Assembly: GCA_019058445.1 (NCBI GenBank)
Contig: JAHPZA010000003.1
Coordinates: 250,810 to 314,809, forward strand
Direction: 5' to 3'
DNA from: Promethearchaeota archaeon
Lineage (GTDB): Archaea > Asgardarchaeota > Lokiarchaeia > Sigyniarchaeales > SOKP01
Length of the DNA stretch: 64,000 bases
Below the pieces are notes generated by a model that saw nothing but the letters and a program-made list of their open reading frames with translations, did no database searches and was not told the DNA's origin. The translations under genes were made by a program, and so were the position numbers. Positions 19,224 through 29,318 of this stretch are shown piece by piece (positions within the stretch are counted from its first letter, which is position 1; each line of letters begins with the position of its first letter).

Positions 19224-19903
19224 AAATCAACAGCTGCCTTTAAATGGATCTTTAAAATATTGAAAAGCGGTATATTCACATCTTCTTGCTTTATGAGTAA
19301 AGGTAATTCGGTACATCCTAAGATTATCCCTTGGACCCCGCGTTTTTCTAAATTTTCAATGATATCTAAGAATTTTATTTTAGTTTCGTCCAAAAATATT
19401 CCTTTAGCAAATTCATCATAAATCGCATTATGAATATATTTTCTATTTAATTCCTTTGGAATAATTGGATTCAAGTTATACTTATCTTTCAGTTTCTCAA
19501 TATAAAATCCACTTTCCATTGTGAATTTCGTACCTAACAACCCAATAGTCTCAACATTTCTCTCTTTAATAGCTTTGGCAGTCTCGTCAATTACATTAAT
19601 TATAGGTATTACTATTTTCTCTTGGACTTGATCTGCGATCTTGTGCATAGTATTAGAACATATAACGATTGCTGAACAGTTGGCTTTCTCAAGCGTGATG
19701 CATATTTGTGAAACTTTATCTGCTATGATATCCCATTCCTCATTGTTTTGGAGTGAAAGAATTTCCTCAAAATTAACAGAATATAATATGATCTTAGCTG
19801 AATTCCAGCCCCCTAATTTACTTTTTATCATTTCGTTTAAAATCCGATAATAATCAATCGTATTTTCCCAACTCATACCTCCAATTAATCCTAGTAGCTT
19901 CAT
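19208..19903 (-). CDS. Aspartate/glutamate racemase family protein (YgeA-like)
   Basis: This 231-residue protein starts with LGLIGGMSWENTIDYYRILN, typical of the family. It has ICSNTMHKIAD in the first half and ILGCTELPLLI near the C-terminus, supplying the Cys of the second catalytic half. As in E. coli YgeA, the first half has NTMH instead of the CNTAH of classical aspartate racemases. It probably racemises an amino acid in the cytoplasm, though some family members are isomerases. It is the first gene of a two-gene unit with the overlapping DUF523-DUF1722 gene. Confidence 0.85.
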   Translation of the reverse strand: MKLLGLIGGMSWENTIDYYRILNEMIKSKLGGWNSAKIILYSVNFEEILSLQNNEEWDIIADKVSQICITLEKANCSAIVICSNTMHKIADQVQEKIVIPIINVIDETAKAIKERNVETIGLLGTKFTMESGFYIEKLKDKYNLNPIIPKELNRKYIHNAIYDEFAKGIFLDETKIKFLDIIENLEKRGVQGIILGCTELPLLIKQEDVNIPLFNILKIHLKAAVDFCVED

Positions 19904-20145
19904 TTTTATATTATACTCACAATTTTAATTTAAAATTAACTCTTAAAATCTATAAACATTGAAGCCTAAGTTTATTCAATCCGATTACAAATAAAATCTA
20001 GTCTAATAAAATAAAAATAGAGAATTCAAATAACATTATCTCTTATTTTTAACTAAACATATTTTAAGCTATAATTGATTACATCAATTTGAAAAATTAA
20101 AATTTGAGATAATCGCTTCAAAAAATCATCTAACAGGATTTTAAA

Positions 20146-20922
20146 ATGATAGAAGAAAAGAGAAATAAATTTTTACAGATATTCAACATTGTCGCATTCT
20201 TCATCATGATTGTATTTAACGCACTCTCGGGAACTAGGATCTTTAATAACAAATCGGTCGGTGAAGTTTCAAACAAATATCCTAATTTATTTACCCCAAC
20301 TGGTATCACATTCAGTATATGGAGCGTAATTTATCTTTTTTTACTCATTTATGTTTTTTACCAAGCTAGAGATGTTTTTAAAGCTCGAAAAGAAGAGATG
20401 CCTTTTTTAGATCAAATTAGTATATATTTCATTTTAAGCTGTTTATTTAATAGTATATGGTTAATCGTATGGCTTTATGAATTGATTTTGCTCAGTTTGA
20501 TTGTTATGATATTCTTACTCTTAACTTTAATAGCTTTATATTTACGTTTAAATATAGCAAGAGGGGATTTAAATAAGCGGGAAAAAGTCATCGTCTGGAC
20601 GCCATTTAGTCTTTATTTAGGCTGGATAACAGTAGCTACCATTGCAAATACTACAGTTTTCTTAGTTTCCATTAATTGGGATGGATTTGGAATTCCCCCG
20701 TTTATATGGACAGTTATTGTAATCATTGTTGCCTTGATACTTACTTTAACAATCCTTTATACCAGAAGGGATTTTGTATATCCGCTCGTTACTATCTGGG
20801 CTTTAATAGGGATAATTATCAGAAGATTTGATCAATATTATGATTTAGCTGTAGTTGCGATAGTCATGATTATTATAATTAGTGTAAATATGTTATTTCT
20901 CCTAATTAAAACATACAGGTAA
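20146..20922 (+). CDS. TspO/MBR-related membrane protein, long form
   Basis: This 258-residue protein has seven or so membrane helices. The signatures are FTPTGITFSIWSVIYLFLL (about 50-68), ILSCLFNSIWLIVWLYE, and PFSLYLGWITVATIANT (about 148-164), as in the long eukaryote/bacteria-type relatives of TspO (translocator protein). TspO proteins bind porphyrins and sterols, but the longer forms are uncharacterised. Start ATG 20146 gives a short charged lead before the first helix. A 242-bp divergent region separates it from the racemase. Confidence 0.8.
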   Translation: MIEEKRNKFLQIFNIVAFFIMIVFNALSGTRIFNNKSVGEVSNKYPNLFTPTGITFSIWSVIYLFLLIYVFYQARDVFKARKEEMPFLDQISIYFILSCLFNSIWLIVWLYELILLSLIVMIFLLLTLIALYLRLNIARGDLNKREKVIVWTPFSLYLGWITVATIANTTVFLVSINWDGFGIPPFIWTVIVIIVALILTLTILYTRRDFVYPLVTIWALIGIIIRRFDQYYDLAVVAIVMIIIISVNMLFLLIKTYR

Positions 20923-21087
20923 TATATTTGTAATTATTGCCCAAAAAGAGTGTGTGCTTTTTCAGTTAATCTGCCTTTTCCAATATAAAACTTATAAGTT
21001 AAATAAATAAGAATTAAATAGTGGGTTAAGGTATATCATTTAACATATAAGATTTATGAAAAATAAATTCACTACAGATGAGAAAAA

Positions 21088-21489
21088 TTGGCAGTTGATA
21101 TTAATTGGGTGGCAGTAATTGTTGTTGGTATTATATATTTCTTAATAGTGTTTTTCTGGTATTATCCGCAAATTTTTGGAAATATGTGGCTCAAGTTAGT
21201 TGGTAAAGAAGGAGTAGAAAAATCAAAAATCATCAAGGAATCAATTGTTATGGTGTTAACAAGCATCATAACTGTGCTAATAATTGAGGTTCTATTAGAT
21301 TTGACAGGTTGGAACGATGTAAGTTCCGCTTTACTAATGAGTTTGCTTTTATGGGTCGGATTTGTAGCAATGCTAGCGATAAATCAGAATATCTTTAATG
21401 ATAGAGGTGTAAAATTATTTTTTATTGAATATGGTGCCTATTTAGTTGCTTTTTTAGTGTCAGGATTAATTTTAGCTCTATGGCAATAA
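21088..21489 (+). CDS. DUF1761 membrane protein
   Basis: This 133-residue protein has four membrane helices and the DUF1761 pattern: IDWxAVIVA-like start (INWVAVIVVGIIYF), the WYYPQIFGNMWLK motif, and a final LILALW. Its function is unknown. The start is TTG 21088; no ATG lies at the proper place. It converges on the acyl-CoA ligase gene. Confidence 0.75.
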   Translation: MAVDINWVAVIVVGIIYFLIVFFWYYPQIFGNMWLKLVGKEGVEKSKIIKESIVMVLTSIITVLIIEVLLDLTGWNDVSSALLMSLLLWVGFVAMLAINQNIFNDRGVKLFFIEYGAYLVAFLVSGLILALWQ

Positions 21490-21578
21490 ATAAATCCATT
21501 TTTTTAATTATTTTGTTTTCAAGGTTGCTTAAAATTAACTTTTACTCCAAAAAAAAGAGAAAAATAATGAAATATAAA

Positions 21579-23360
21579 TTATTTCTTATACTTTTTAAAA
21601 AGCGGGTCTTCTATTTGTAATGCTCTCCGTTGAACCTTACCCAAGATATTTTTTGGTACCTCATCAATAAATTCAACTAATTTAGGGACTTTCCAATTAG
21701 TCATATATTCTTCCATCCATGTGTGTAATTCTTCTTCGGTTATGGTTCCCACATATTCCGGTTTTATGGCTACCCATACTTTTGCAATCTCTCCGACTTT
21801 ACCCTCCGGATCAGGTAGACCTGCAACAGCTGCTTCACTCACTTTTTTGTGTTTCATAATCATAGTCTCTACTTCAGTGGGAAATACAGAATGGCCAGCT
21901 ACTTTAATTAATTGTTTCTTACGATCTCTAAGAACCACAGTCCCATCTGGATTCATAAATCCGATATCGCCAGTTCGAAGCCAAATCCTATCATTCCATT
22001 CCTGTAGAGTCTCTTTGGTTTCTTCTGGTTGATCCAAATATCCTTTCATAACCTGTGGGCCGGAAATACAGAGTTCCCCGGTATTCTGTTCTCCATATTT
22101 TGAACCAGGTAATCCGATAGCTATAGGACCATCATCAAGAGTGGGGGCATCTGATGGCCAAATGCCCCAATCCGTACCAGGTAATGGCAATCCTATTACT
22201 CCAATTGGGCTCTCACCGAACAGGTTACCAGCCCCTACAACAGGAGAAGCTTCACTTAATCCATAACCCTCGACCAGTTTCCCTCCTGTTTTTTCAACAA
22301 AAGCATCTCGAACAGGTTTATGTAGAGGTCCTGCGCCAGAAATACAGAGCTTTAATTTTCCAAATAATCCTTTAAATTGTCTTAGATTCTTATAATCTGC
22401 AATTCTTTTAAAAAGGATTTCTGCTCCTGCATAGATAAGCCCATTTGGAGCGTTAATTTCGTTGAGTTCATTAAGAAATTCTCCAGTTTCGGGAGGTCTC
22501 GGAAAGAGCATTATGAATCCCCCTAAAGCAATAGATGCATTCATACATGCTGTCATTCCGAATGAATGAAAGAGTGGTAAAGCGGCGATATCCCCAACTC
22601 CCGGATCTTCACCACCAAACCAGAGCATACATTGAATAGCGTTAGTAACTATATTAAAATGGGTTAATATTGTGGCTTTCGGTATGCCAGTTGTTCCCCC
22701 TGTCATAATGTACGTTGCTGTGTCATTCACGGGATCAATCTTAATATTAGGGAGATCTGGTGGTGTTTTTAAGAGATCTAATAACTTATAAGTGTTAGGA
22801 AAATCAACTTTGCCTCCTGGAATTCTCCCTATTATCTTACCCAATAACTTTTTATATCCTGGAAGTCCAGAAGCTAAATCGGCTATATTGGAAGATATTA
22901 TAAAATCGAGATTAATTTTATGGAGAATTGGTTTGATTAACTCGCTATACAAAAAATCCATTATAATTAAATATTTAGCCTTTGTAATTTCTAGATGATG
23001 TAAAATCTCTAACGGTTTGTATGTTGGATTAATACCTGTAGCTATAGCTCCTATCTTTAACGCAGCATAAAAAGCTATAACATACTGGATACTATTTGGC
23101 ATGAGAATCGCTACTGTCTCTCCTTTTTTCACGCCTAAATTATGAAGTGCGGTGCCTAATGAATCAATCATTTTTCCGGCCTCTTCATAAGTCATCCAAG
23201 AATATAAAAACCACATCATAGCTTTATCACTATATTTCTTGCGCTGTCTCTCGAAAAACTCTCCAGCAGATATTTCTTCAAAATCATAAGTATGAGGTGT
23301 GTTTTCTGGCCACCATTTTCTAAACCATGCTTTTTCTTCATTTATTTGCAATTCTGTCAT
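21579..23360 (-). CDS. Long-chain acyl-CoA synthetase-like AMP-forming ligase
   Basis: This 593-residue ANL-superfamily enzyme has the P-loop-like A3 motif MTGGTTGIPKATILTH (about 215-230), GYGLSEASP (about 358-366), the A7/A8 region WLRTGDIGFMNPDG and DRKKQLIKVAGHSVFPTEVE, and the catalytic Lys region PKNILGKVQRR near the C-terminus. It should activate a carboxylic acid to an acyl-AMP and then acyl-CoA; fatty acids are the likeliest substrate. It follows the fucose-cluster genes on the same strand after a 148-bp gap, so it may have its own promoter. Confidence 0.88.
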   Translation of the reverse strand: MTELQINEEKAWFRKWWPENTPHTYDFEEISAGEFFERQRKKYSDKAMMWFLYSWMTYEEAGKMIDSLGTALHNLGVKKGETVAILMPNSIQYVIAFYAALKIGAIATGINPTYKPLEILHHLEITKAKYLIIMDFLYSELIKPILHKINLDFIISSNIADLASGLPGYKKLLGKIIGRIPGGKVDFPNTYKLLDLLKTPPDLPNIKIDPVNDTATYIMTGGTTGIPKATILTHFNIVTNAIQCMLWFGGEDPGVGDIAALPLFHSFGMTACMNASIALGGFIMLFPRPPETGEFLNELNEINAPNGLIYAGAEILFKRIADYKNLRQFKGLFGKLKLCISGAGPLHKPVRDAFVEKTGGKLVEGYGLSEASPVVGAGNLFGESPIGVIGLPLPGTDWGIWPSDAPTLDDGPIAIGLPGSKYGEQNTGELCISGPQVMKGYLDQPEETKETLQEWNDRIWLRTGDIGFMNPDGTVVLRDRKKQLIKVAGHSVFPTEVETMIMKHKKVSEAAVAGLPDPEGKVGEIAKVWVAIKPEYVGTITEEELHTWMEEYMTNWKVPKLVEFIDEVPKNILGKVQRRALQIEDPLFKKYKK

Positions 23361-23508
23361 ATATCATCACTTCTAAAATCTATAATGTTAGAATTCATGA
23401 AATTGAAATTCAATTTTTTTTAAAATTGGGAAAATTTGATATTAAATTTTGTATCTAATTTAGAATCTTTAATATATAAATCTTTAAAGTTTTCCAAGAA
23501 ACTTTCAA

Positions 23509-24693
23509 TTAGTTTAGTTGAATCGGATATTTACCATATTGGCTTAAAGTCTCTCTCATGGCAAGGAAGTTATCTAGTTTAACTGCGGGATTTATACTGT
23601 GTCCAGAGCTTAAAATTAAACCTCCCCCAGGCGCGATTTCTCTGAGTAACCTTTTTGTATACTCCTTAATAGTTCCAGGACTCTTATCTGAGAGATCCTG
23701 GGGTGACACATTGCCTACAAATGTGATTTTATCTCCATACTTTTCATTTAACTTAAAAATGTCAAATTCAGAATTTGCGGTTGTAGGTTCGATTGGATGA
23801 ACCGCATCAACTCCGCATTTGATGATATCCTCAAATAGCTTTTCTATATCACCGCAACTGTGTAATATGAATTTTAATCCTCCTTTATGAGCCGTATCAC
23901 ATATGCGCTTTAACCAAGGAAATACATATTTCCGATAATTTAAAGGGCTCATGAATGGCCCTCCTTTATAACCATAATCATCACACATAATAACTGCTCC
24001 GTTTTCTCCCCATTCAATTAAACGTTTAACTAATTCTACCGTAAATTTACCTCTATTATCGAAAACTTTCTTAATATTTTCTCTTTGAGCTAATAAACGG
24101 CTAAAATTTTCTAATCCAAATGCCTCCCAAGTCATTTCCATCATACCAAAAATCATTGGTGCTATATGTACTTTCCCCGCAAATTTTTCCTCAAGACGTT
24201 TAGCTTCTTTCTGAATTTCTTCCCTTCTTGGATCATCTGGATCTAAAGGAGGAAATTTTTCAAATTCTTCAAAGTCTTTTATCCCTCCTCCCATATAATA
24301 TACAATGTCCATATTATCAGAAGGATTTAGTTTAAAATGATTAATCCTTCCATATTCATCTATAAAACCATCTTTATCGAATAATTTGGGAAATAAAGCT
24401 ACTGGTGAAGGAACAAGATCTATTCCAATTCGTTTATATAATTTTACAATAGTTGGCAAACCCATTTTAAAAGAATTTATTCCCCCCAATAACTTATTAA
24501 ATTGCTCGCTATTTTCAAATTGTGTCTCATATACAGTTTTATAAGCCTGACCAGCACCTAATAATCCATACTTAACTTTAAAATGTTTGCATACAGCTAA
24601 ATTGTCAATTGATGACTCAAAAGAAGGCACACAATCAGCTTCTTCATGATTAATTACTTTAATAATTCGTTCCCGTGCAGTCATTCTCTCCAT
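23509..24693 (-). CDS. UroD-like (MtaA/CmuA-type methyltransferase fold) protein 1
   Basis: This 394-residue protein starts MERMTARERIIKVINHEEADCVP, the usual opening of uroporphyrinogen-decarboxylase-like proteins. ATG 24693 is chosen because AAGGAG lies 8 bases before it (24702-24707) and the gene then clears fucI by 25 bases. An upstream in-frame ATG at 24801 would overlap fucI. The motif LHSCGD has His278 and Cys280, two of the zinc ligands of MtaA/MtbA methyltransferases. True decarboxylation of uroporphyrinogen is unlikely. Placed next to fucI, it may demethylate a methylated sugar or shuttle a methyl group; this is inference. Confidence 0.8.
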   Translation of the reverse strand: MERMTARERIIKVINHEEADCVPSFESSIDNLAVCKHFKVKYGLLGAGQAYKTVYETQFENSEQFNKLLGGINSFKMGLPTIVKLYKRIGIDLVPSPVALFPKLFDKDGFIDEYGRINHFKLNPSDNMDIVYYMGGGIKDFEEFEKFPPLDPDDPRREEIQKEAKRLEEKFAGKVHIAPMIFGMMEMTWEAFGLENFSRLLAQRENIKKVFDNRGKFTVELVKRLIEWGENGAVIMCDDYGYKGGPFMSPLNYRKYVFPWLKRICDTAHKGGLKFILHSCGDIEKLFEDIIKCGVDAVHPIEPTTANSEFDIFKLNEKYGDKITFVGNVSPQDLSDKSPGTIKEYTKRLLREIAPGGGLILSSGHSINPAVKLDNFLAMRETLSQYGKYPIQLN

Positions 24694-24701
24694 TTTTCTC
24701 T

Positions 24702-24707
24702 CTCCTT
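24702..24707 (-). promoter_or_regulatory. Ribosome binding site deciding the UroD-like start
   Basis: On the minus strand AAGGAG lies 8 bases before ATG 24693, in the 25-bp gap after fucI. Good Shine-Dalgarno sites are uncommon in this window, so it strongly favours the internal start over the upstream ATG at 24801. Confidence 0.7.
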
Positions 24708-24718
24708 TGCAGGCGTTC

Positions 24719-26515
24719 TTACTTATAAAGTGGACCAAAATTTGCACATGCTCGATAATCTGCTCCTTCCAAATCATTTGTTCCGAAAGCATTCCAAGCA
24801 CTTGGTCTAAATATATTATTTTCTACTATATTATGCATGCAGACAGGAATTCTGAGCATAGATGCGAGCGTAATTAAATCTGCACCAATATGACCATAAC
24901 ATAAAGAACCATGGTTAGCACCCCAGTTATTCATTACATCATATACTGTTCTAAAAGCACCCTTATCTGTTAATCGTGGGGCGAACCATGTTGTAGGCCA
25001 CGTAGGATCAGTACGTTCATTAAGAATTTTATGAATCTCTTTTGGAAGATCTACCGTCCAACCCTCCGCAAGTTGTAAAACGGGGCCTAATCCTTTTACA
25101 ATGTTTAATCTTGACATAGTTATTGCCATTCCACCCCTTGTAAGAAAATTTGTAGAAAATCCACCTCCCCTAAAGTACGGAACTGTCGCAGCATGCCAAG
25201 TTGTAAATTCACAGCACTTCCTTGCTTCATCTTCTGAAATTTCCCAAAAAGGTTTTAATGCCGGATTTCCATTTCTTTCTTGTTGACCCGTTCCGTCTAT
25301 CGCTGCTGGTCCAGAATTAATTAAATGTATTATTCCCTCTTTAGCAAGTCCTGTTAATTCTTTGCCAGTTACCCGCTTCACTGCATTAGCACTCCAATAG
25401 GTTCTTACATCCGCAAAGATTTGTGCTGTACCCGTTAATAAGTGTCCAAATAGCATTGTAAGTCCATTTAACGAGTCATTTTCAGTTGCCACTAGATATG
25501 GTTGACGGATCCCATTCCAGTCAAAAGATGAATTTAGTAGTGATTCAATAAAATCTCCATTTGGCATCCAATCAGTCCAATGTCTTTGACCTTGAAATCC
25601 TGAGACAATTGCATTATGACCAAATGATTCCTCTCCATACCCTAATTCTTTTAACCTCGGATTTCCGACCATCAAATCTCGTACTATCATAGCCATCTTA
25701 ACCATAATATCCCATTCTTTGTCCTTTTGCTCCCTTGATTTTTGTATCTCGGGGGGATTATGGTCTTTTCCTTCTTTACAATTTTGCTTTACCCATTTAA
25801 TTGCTTTTTCGAATTCTTGTTTATCATATATATTTTCTTTTAATCTACGGCTTATCTCTGACATATCAACATATTCATTACGCATACCTAAATAATCTTG
25901 GAAATAATTCTCCATAATTATAGAACCCGCTATCCCCATGGAGACAGATCCAATTGAAAGATAAGACTTTCCTCTCATCCATGCTACTGCTAATCCCGCT
26001 TTCGTAAAGCATAAAAGTTTTGCTTTAACATCGTCAGGAATTGTCCTGTCATCCGCTTCTTGAACGTCTTGTCCATAAATACCATAAGCGGGAATGCCCT
26101 TTTGAGAATGAGCTGCTAAAACTGCCGCAAGATACACTGCACCTGGTCTTTCGGTTCCATTAAATCCCCATATTGCTTTAGGAATAAAAGGAGTCATATC
26201 CATAGTTTCCGCACCATAACACCAGCTAGGCGTCACCGTTATTGATAATCCAACATTCTCTTTTTGAAATTTGTCTGCACAATCTATAGCCTCAGCTACA
26301 CCACCAATAGTAGTATCAGCAATTACACATTCTATATTCATACCATTAGGATGTTTCAAGTTTTTTCTTAAAAATTCGGCACAGGCTTTAGCCATATCCA
26401 TTGTTTGTTCTTCAAGGGCATCTCGAACACCCATTTCTCGACCATCAATAGTAGGTCTTATTCCTATTTTTGGAAAATCTCCACGGAGTCTTTTTTTACC
26501 AACATGTTTTTGCAT
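24719..26515 (-). CDS. fucI: L-fucose isomerase
   Basis: This 598-residue protein is close to E. coli FucI (591 residues) over its whole length. Shared stretches include [55 protein letters not shown] and NWGANHG. The metal and catalytic residues Glu337, Asp361 and His528 of E. coli correspond to Glu345, Asp369 and His535. It converts L-fucose to L-fuculose (and D-arabinose to D-ribulose) in the cytoplasm with Mn2+. It lies between two UroD-like genes and downstream of an alpha-L-fucosidase gene. Such closeness to bacterial FucI in an archaeal setting suggests transfer. Kinase and aldolase for the next steps are not in this window. Confidence 0.96.
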   Translation of the reverse strand: MQKHVGKKRLRGDFPKIGIRPTIDGREMGVRDALEEQTMDMAKACAEFLRKNLKHPNGMNIECVIADTTIGGVAEAIDCADKFQKENVGLSITVTPSWCYGAETMDMTPFIPKAIWGFNGTERPGAVYLAAVLAAHSQKGIPAYGIYGQDVQEADDRTIPDDVKAKLLCFTKAGLAVAWMRGKSYLSIGSVSMGIAGSIIMENYFQDYLGMRNEYVDMSEISRRLKENIYDKQEFEKAIKWVKQNCKEGKDHNPPEIQKSREQKDKEWDIMVKMAMIVRDLMVGNPRLKELGYGEESFGHNAIVSGFQGQRHWTDWMPNGDFIESLLNSSFDWNGIRQPYLVATENDSLNGLTMLFGHLLTGTAQIFADVRTYWSANAVKRVTGKELTGLAKEGIIHLINSGPAAIDGTGQQERNGNPALKPFWEISEDEARKCCEFTTWHAATVPYFRGGGFSTNFLTRGGMAITMSRLNIVKGLGPVLQLAEGWTVDLPKEIHKILNERTDPTWPTTWFAPRLTDKGAFRTVYDVMNNWGANHGSLCYGHIGADLITLASMLRIPVCMHNIVENNIFRPSAWNAFGTNDLEGADYRACANFGPLYK

Positions 26516-26603
26516 TTTTTAATCACTTTTATTAAATAATTGCTAATGGCTAAAATTTTCTGTCATTTATTCAAATAATTATTATTTTTTTTAATTTTTT
26601 CTT

Positions 26604-27638
26604 TTACTCTATAACTGCTTGAAAAAGAGCTTGTATATTTACTGGAGGTACATCGGGAAGTATTGCCTCATGACTTGGGGAGATTATTAAACCTGTCGGC
26701 ATGATAGTTTTTAATTCATATACTTTCTCTCTGACCTGATCAGCTGTACCAAAGACTAATAACTCTTGGGCATCAACTCCTCCACAAAATGAAACTTTAT
26801 CGGAAAAATGCTTTTTTAATCTTACAAGTTCCATATTAACTGCTAATGCTTGAATAGGATGTATAGCATCCACACCTATATTTATTAATTCGGGAATTGC
26901 CTCAAAAATCGAGCCACAAGAGTGATAAATAACTTTTAATCCATAAGATTTTGCTTGATCAACGAGCTTTTTTGCTCCAGGCATTGCAAATTTTTTTATA
27001 TTATCTGGAGAAAGCATTAAACGTTTCTGACCTCCAAAATCATTACCTATTAAAACCGCATCGAGCATACCTTTTGTTGCCTCGTAGAATATTTTATTGG
27101 CTTTAAGATAAAACTCAATGATTTTATCATGAACGGCTGTAAAAATATCTGGATATCTTAGCATTGTAACAAATGCTGTTGACATTCCAAATGCCGAATA
27201 CACATCTTGAAAGTGTGCAGACCAAAGAACCCCCATAACAGGATAACCCTCTGGCACTTCTTCTACCACCCTTCTACATTGCTCCTCATCTAAATGTTCA
27301 TCAGGTTCAGGCCAATCAAAAGCATCAATATCATCTTTTAATGGATCTTTATAATCTTCAAAAAATCCAGGTGCTGTTAATGTCCTATGTTCCATATCTT
27401 GACCCTTTTTAGGAAAATCGAATGCCATTGCGATATGATTATTTGGAGGATGATTATAAGGAACATCCACATCCCAAATATCACTTCCTATTTTTATTTT
27501 TAATTCTTGAAGATTGGACACTTTAAAATACTTAAATAGTGCTTCATAAGCTGCTGGGACAGGCATTCCTAACCAACAAGCTGGACGATCTACAGGTTTT
27601 CTCTCTATTGTAGCAAAAAATCTGTCAATATGATTCAA
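26604..27638 (-). CDS. UroD-like (MtaA/CmuA-type methyltransferase fold) protein 2
   Basis: This 344-residue protein shares the uroporphyrinogen-decarboxylase barrel fold. It opens with MNHIDRFFATIERKPVDRPA and has the HSCG zinc motif (His239, Cys241) followed by the shared GVDAIHPIQ. It is related to the protein at 23509-24693 but clearly divergent and shorter, so it is not a recent duplicate. It starts 20 bases after the alpha-L-fucosidase stop and 88 bases before fucI, so it is part of the same operon. A corrinoid or sugar methyl-transfer role is possible; no corrinoid protein is nearby. Confidence 0.8.
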   Translation of the reverse strand: MNHIDRFFATIERKPVDRPACWLGMPVPAAYEALFKYFKVSNLQELKIKIGSDIWDVDVPYNHPPNNHIAMAFDFPKKGQDMEHRTLTAPGFFEDYKDPLKDDIDAFDWPEPDEHLDEEQCRRVVEEVPEGYPVMGVLWSAHFQDVYSAFGMSTAFVTMLRYPDIFTAVHDKIIEFYLKANKIFYEATKGMLDAVLIGNDFGGQKRLMLSPDNIKKFAMPGAKKLVDQAKSYGLKVIYHSCGSIFEAIPELINIGVDAIHPIQALAVNMELVRLKKHFSDKVSFCGGVDAQELLVFGTADQVREKVYELKTIMPTGLIISPSHEAILPDVPPVNIQALFQAVIE

Positions 27639-27658
27639 TTAAACACCATCCTTATTAA

Positions 27659-29041
27659 TTAATTCTTGTTAATTTGATTTATTTTTATTTTGAATGAAAT
27701 TGCGGGTGAATCAGCTATTTTGGACGGGAGTTTAATTATTAAATTTCCATTTTGCATTTTCCATTTTAAATTTTCTTCATTACCAAGTAAATTAATTTGT
27801 ACGATATGTTCCAAGTTAACATTTTCAATAGAGACTTTTTCGGTCTCTGGTTTTCCCATTAATATTATATAGAGCATATCATTTTTTTGCGTAAATCTCA
27901 CAGAGATCCCTTCTGTGCTATTTCCTTTTGCCCTTATCCAGGGTCTCGTCCCAAAGATGGCATCTCCATTGACATCAAGCCATTCTCCGAGTCCCAATAG
28001 GCATTTTTTTTGCCCTTCTGGAATAGTACCATCGGCCATAGGACCCACATTCAATAACAAATTACCGTTTTTACTCACAATATCAATTAGCATTAAAATT
28101 ATTTGCTCTGCAGTTAAGTAATCCTCTTCAGATTCATATTTATTATTTCCAAAAGAATTACCTACTCCTCTACACGTTTCCCACTTTTTTTTCTTTATTT
28201 TTTTAAATACTACATATTCTGGTGTCGTGAAATCGCAGTGTGCTAATTTTGTGAACTTTTTCACTTTCGGAAGAAATTGTCTCCATCTATCGTTCACTAC
28301 TCCGTCGGGAATTTTATTATAAAAAAAGGCAAAAATTTCGAGAACATCTGTTCCAGGAGGATATCCCATATCCGCCCAGAGAATCTTTGGTTTATATTTA
28401 TCAATTAATTCATAAATATGGGTGTTTACATAATCAGTATATTCTGGTGGATTGATATAATTATTTAGAAAACTTGCTGCATCTTTAATGGGATTCAAGT
28501 TAAAGGACCAATCCCATGCAGTAGAATAATAAAATCCCATTTTCATTCCTTCTTTTTTGACTGCCTTAGTCAACTCTCCTACAAGATCTCTACTGGCAAT
28601 ATAGTTTTTTTTGTTAGGATTAGGTTGTTTACTCGGCCACAAGAGAAATCCATCACAATGTTTTGAAGTTAATACTATATATTTTGCCCCAGCTTTTTTG
28701 AAAAGGGCTACCCAATCGTCTGGATTCCATTTTTTGATTGCCTCATTGAAAATAGGAACAAAATCATCATATGAGAAATCTTTACCATAAGTATCATAAT
28801 GGTATTTTTGGGTGGGGCTGTTTGGAATTCGAAGCGAATTTAAATACCATTCAGCGTACGGATTGTTTTTAAAGTGTTCTTCTGGTCCTTTTTCCATTGA
28901 TTCTACAAGATCTATTCCAGTAATCGCGAAAGCGGGAACTGAATAGAGCCCCCAATGAATAAAGATTCCTAGTTTTGCATCATGATACCATTCCGGAACC
29001 TCATGTTGACTAATCGATTTCTTATCAGGTGTATAGTTCAT
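27659..29041 (-). CDS. Cytoplasmic GH29 alpha-L-fucosidase
   Basis: This 460-residue glycoside hydrolase has the GH29 signatures WYHDAKLGIFIHWGLYSVPA (about 18-37), KKAGAKYIVLTSKHCDGFLL (about 114-133), GFYYSTAWDW and KILWADMGYPPG, in which Asp224 is the likely nucleophile. A C-terminal beta-sandwich follows (about 355-460). There is no signal peptide, so it acts inside the cell on imported fucosylated oligosaccharides and releases L-fucose for FucI. It is the first gene of the minus-strand fucose operon, and divergent from the Gfo/Idh gene. Confidence 0.93.
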   Translation of the reverse strand: MNYTPDKKSISQHEVPEWYHDAKLGIFIHWGLYSVPAFAITGIDLVESMEKGPEEHFKNNPYAEWYLNSLRIPNSPTQKYHYDTYGKDFSYDDFVPIFNEAIKKWNPDDWVALFKKAGAKYIVLTSKHCDGFLLWPSKQPNPNKKNYIASRDLVGELTKAVKKEGMKMGFYYSTAWDWSFNLNPIKDAASFLNNYINPPEYTDYVNTHIYELIDKYKPKILWADMGYPPGTDVLEIFAFFYNKIPDGVVNDRWRQFLPKVKKFTKLAHCDFTTPEYVVFKKIKKKKWETCRGVGNSFGNNKYESEEDYLTAEQIILMLIDIVSKNGNLLLNVGPMADGTIPEGQKKCLLGLGEWLDVNGDAIFGTRPWIRAKGNSTEGISVRFTQKNDMLYIILMGKPETEKVSIENVNLEHIVQINLLGNEENLKWKMQNGNLIIKLPSKIADSPAISFKIKINQINKN

Positions 29042-29211
29042 TTTAATTTCATTTATTTATTTTTTTCAATCTCTCTTATTTTTACCGTTTCTTGTTTAAA
29101 TTTAACCTTCACTTTAGGTAAATTAAAGCTTTTTATTTCTTGCAATTAAACATTAAATGATGATAAATAAATCCTATGAAATTGATGAATCGAGGTATCA
29201 GCGTTTTGACG

Positions 29212-29233
29212 AGAAAAATCATATGATTTTTCT
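29212..29233. promoter_or_regulatory. 22-nt perfect palindrome in the fucosidase / dehydrogenase divergent region
   Basis: The half-site AGAAAAATCAT is followed directly by its exact reverse complement. The site lies 171 bases before the fucosidase start and about 86-95 bases before the dehydrogenase start. A nearby GTGGG / CCCAC pair (29240-29260) flanks an 11-base loop. A dimeric regulator could bind here and control both directions; no regulator gene is adjacent. Confidence 0.55.
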
Positions 29234-29318
29234 TTCGATGTGGGATAAAAGTCTACCCACTTATAGACAAATGTTTTTTACTAAAGTGAAAAATATTTAA
29301 TTTTAATATCTAATAAAA

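Noticed and set aside
18946..19263. 105-codon plus-strand frame
   Set aside because: It lies antisense to the DUF523-DUF1722 and racemase genes, and has no family features.
24694..24801. Longer N-terminus of the UroD-like protein starting at ATG 24801
   Set aside because: It would overlap fucI by 83 bases and adds unlike-family sequence, while ATG 24693 has a good AAGGAG site and the normal family opening.
23509..27638. UroD-like genes as heme biosynthesis enzymes
   Set aside because: They have the HSCG zinc motif of methyltransferases and no other tetrapyrrole gene is nearby.
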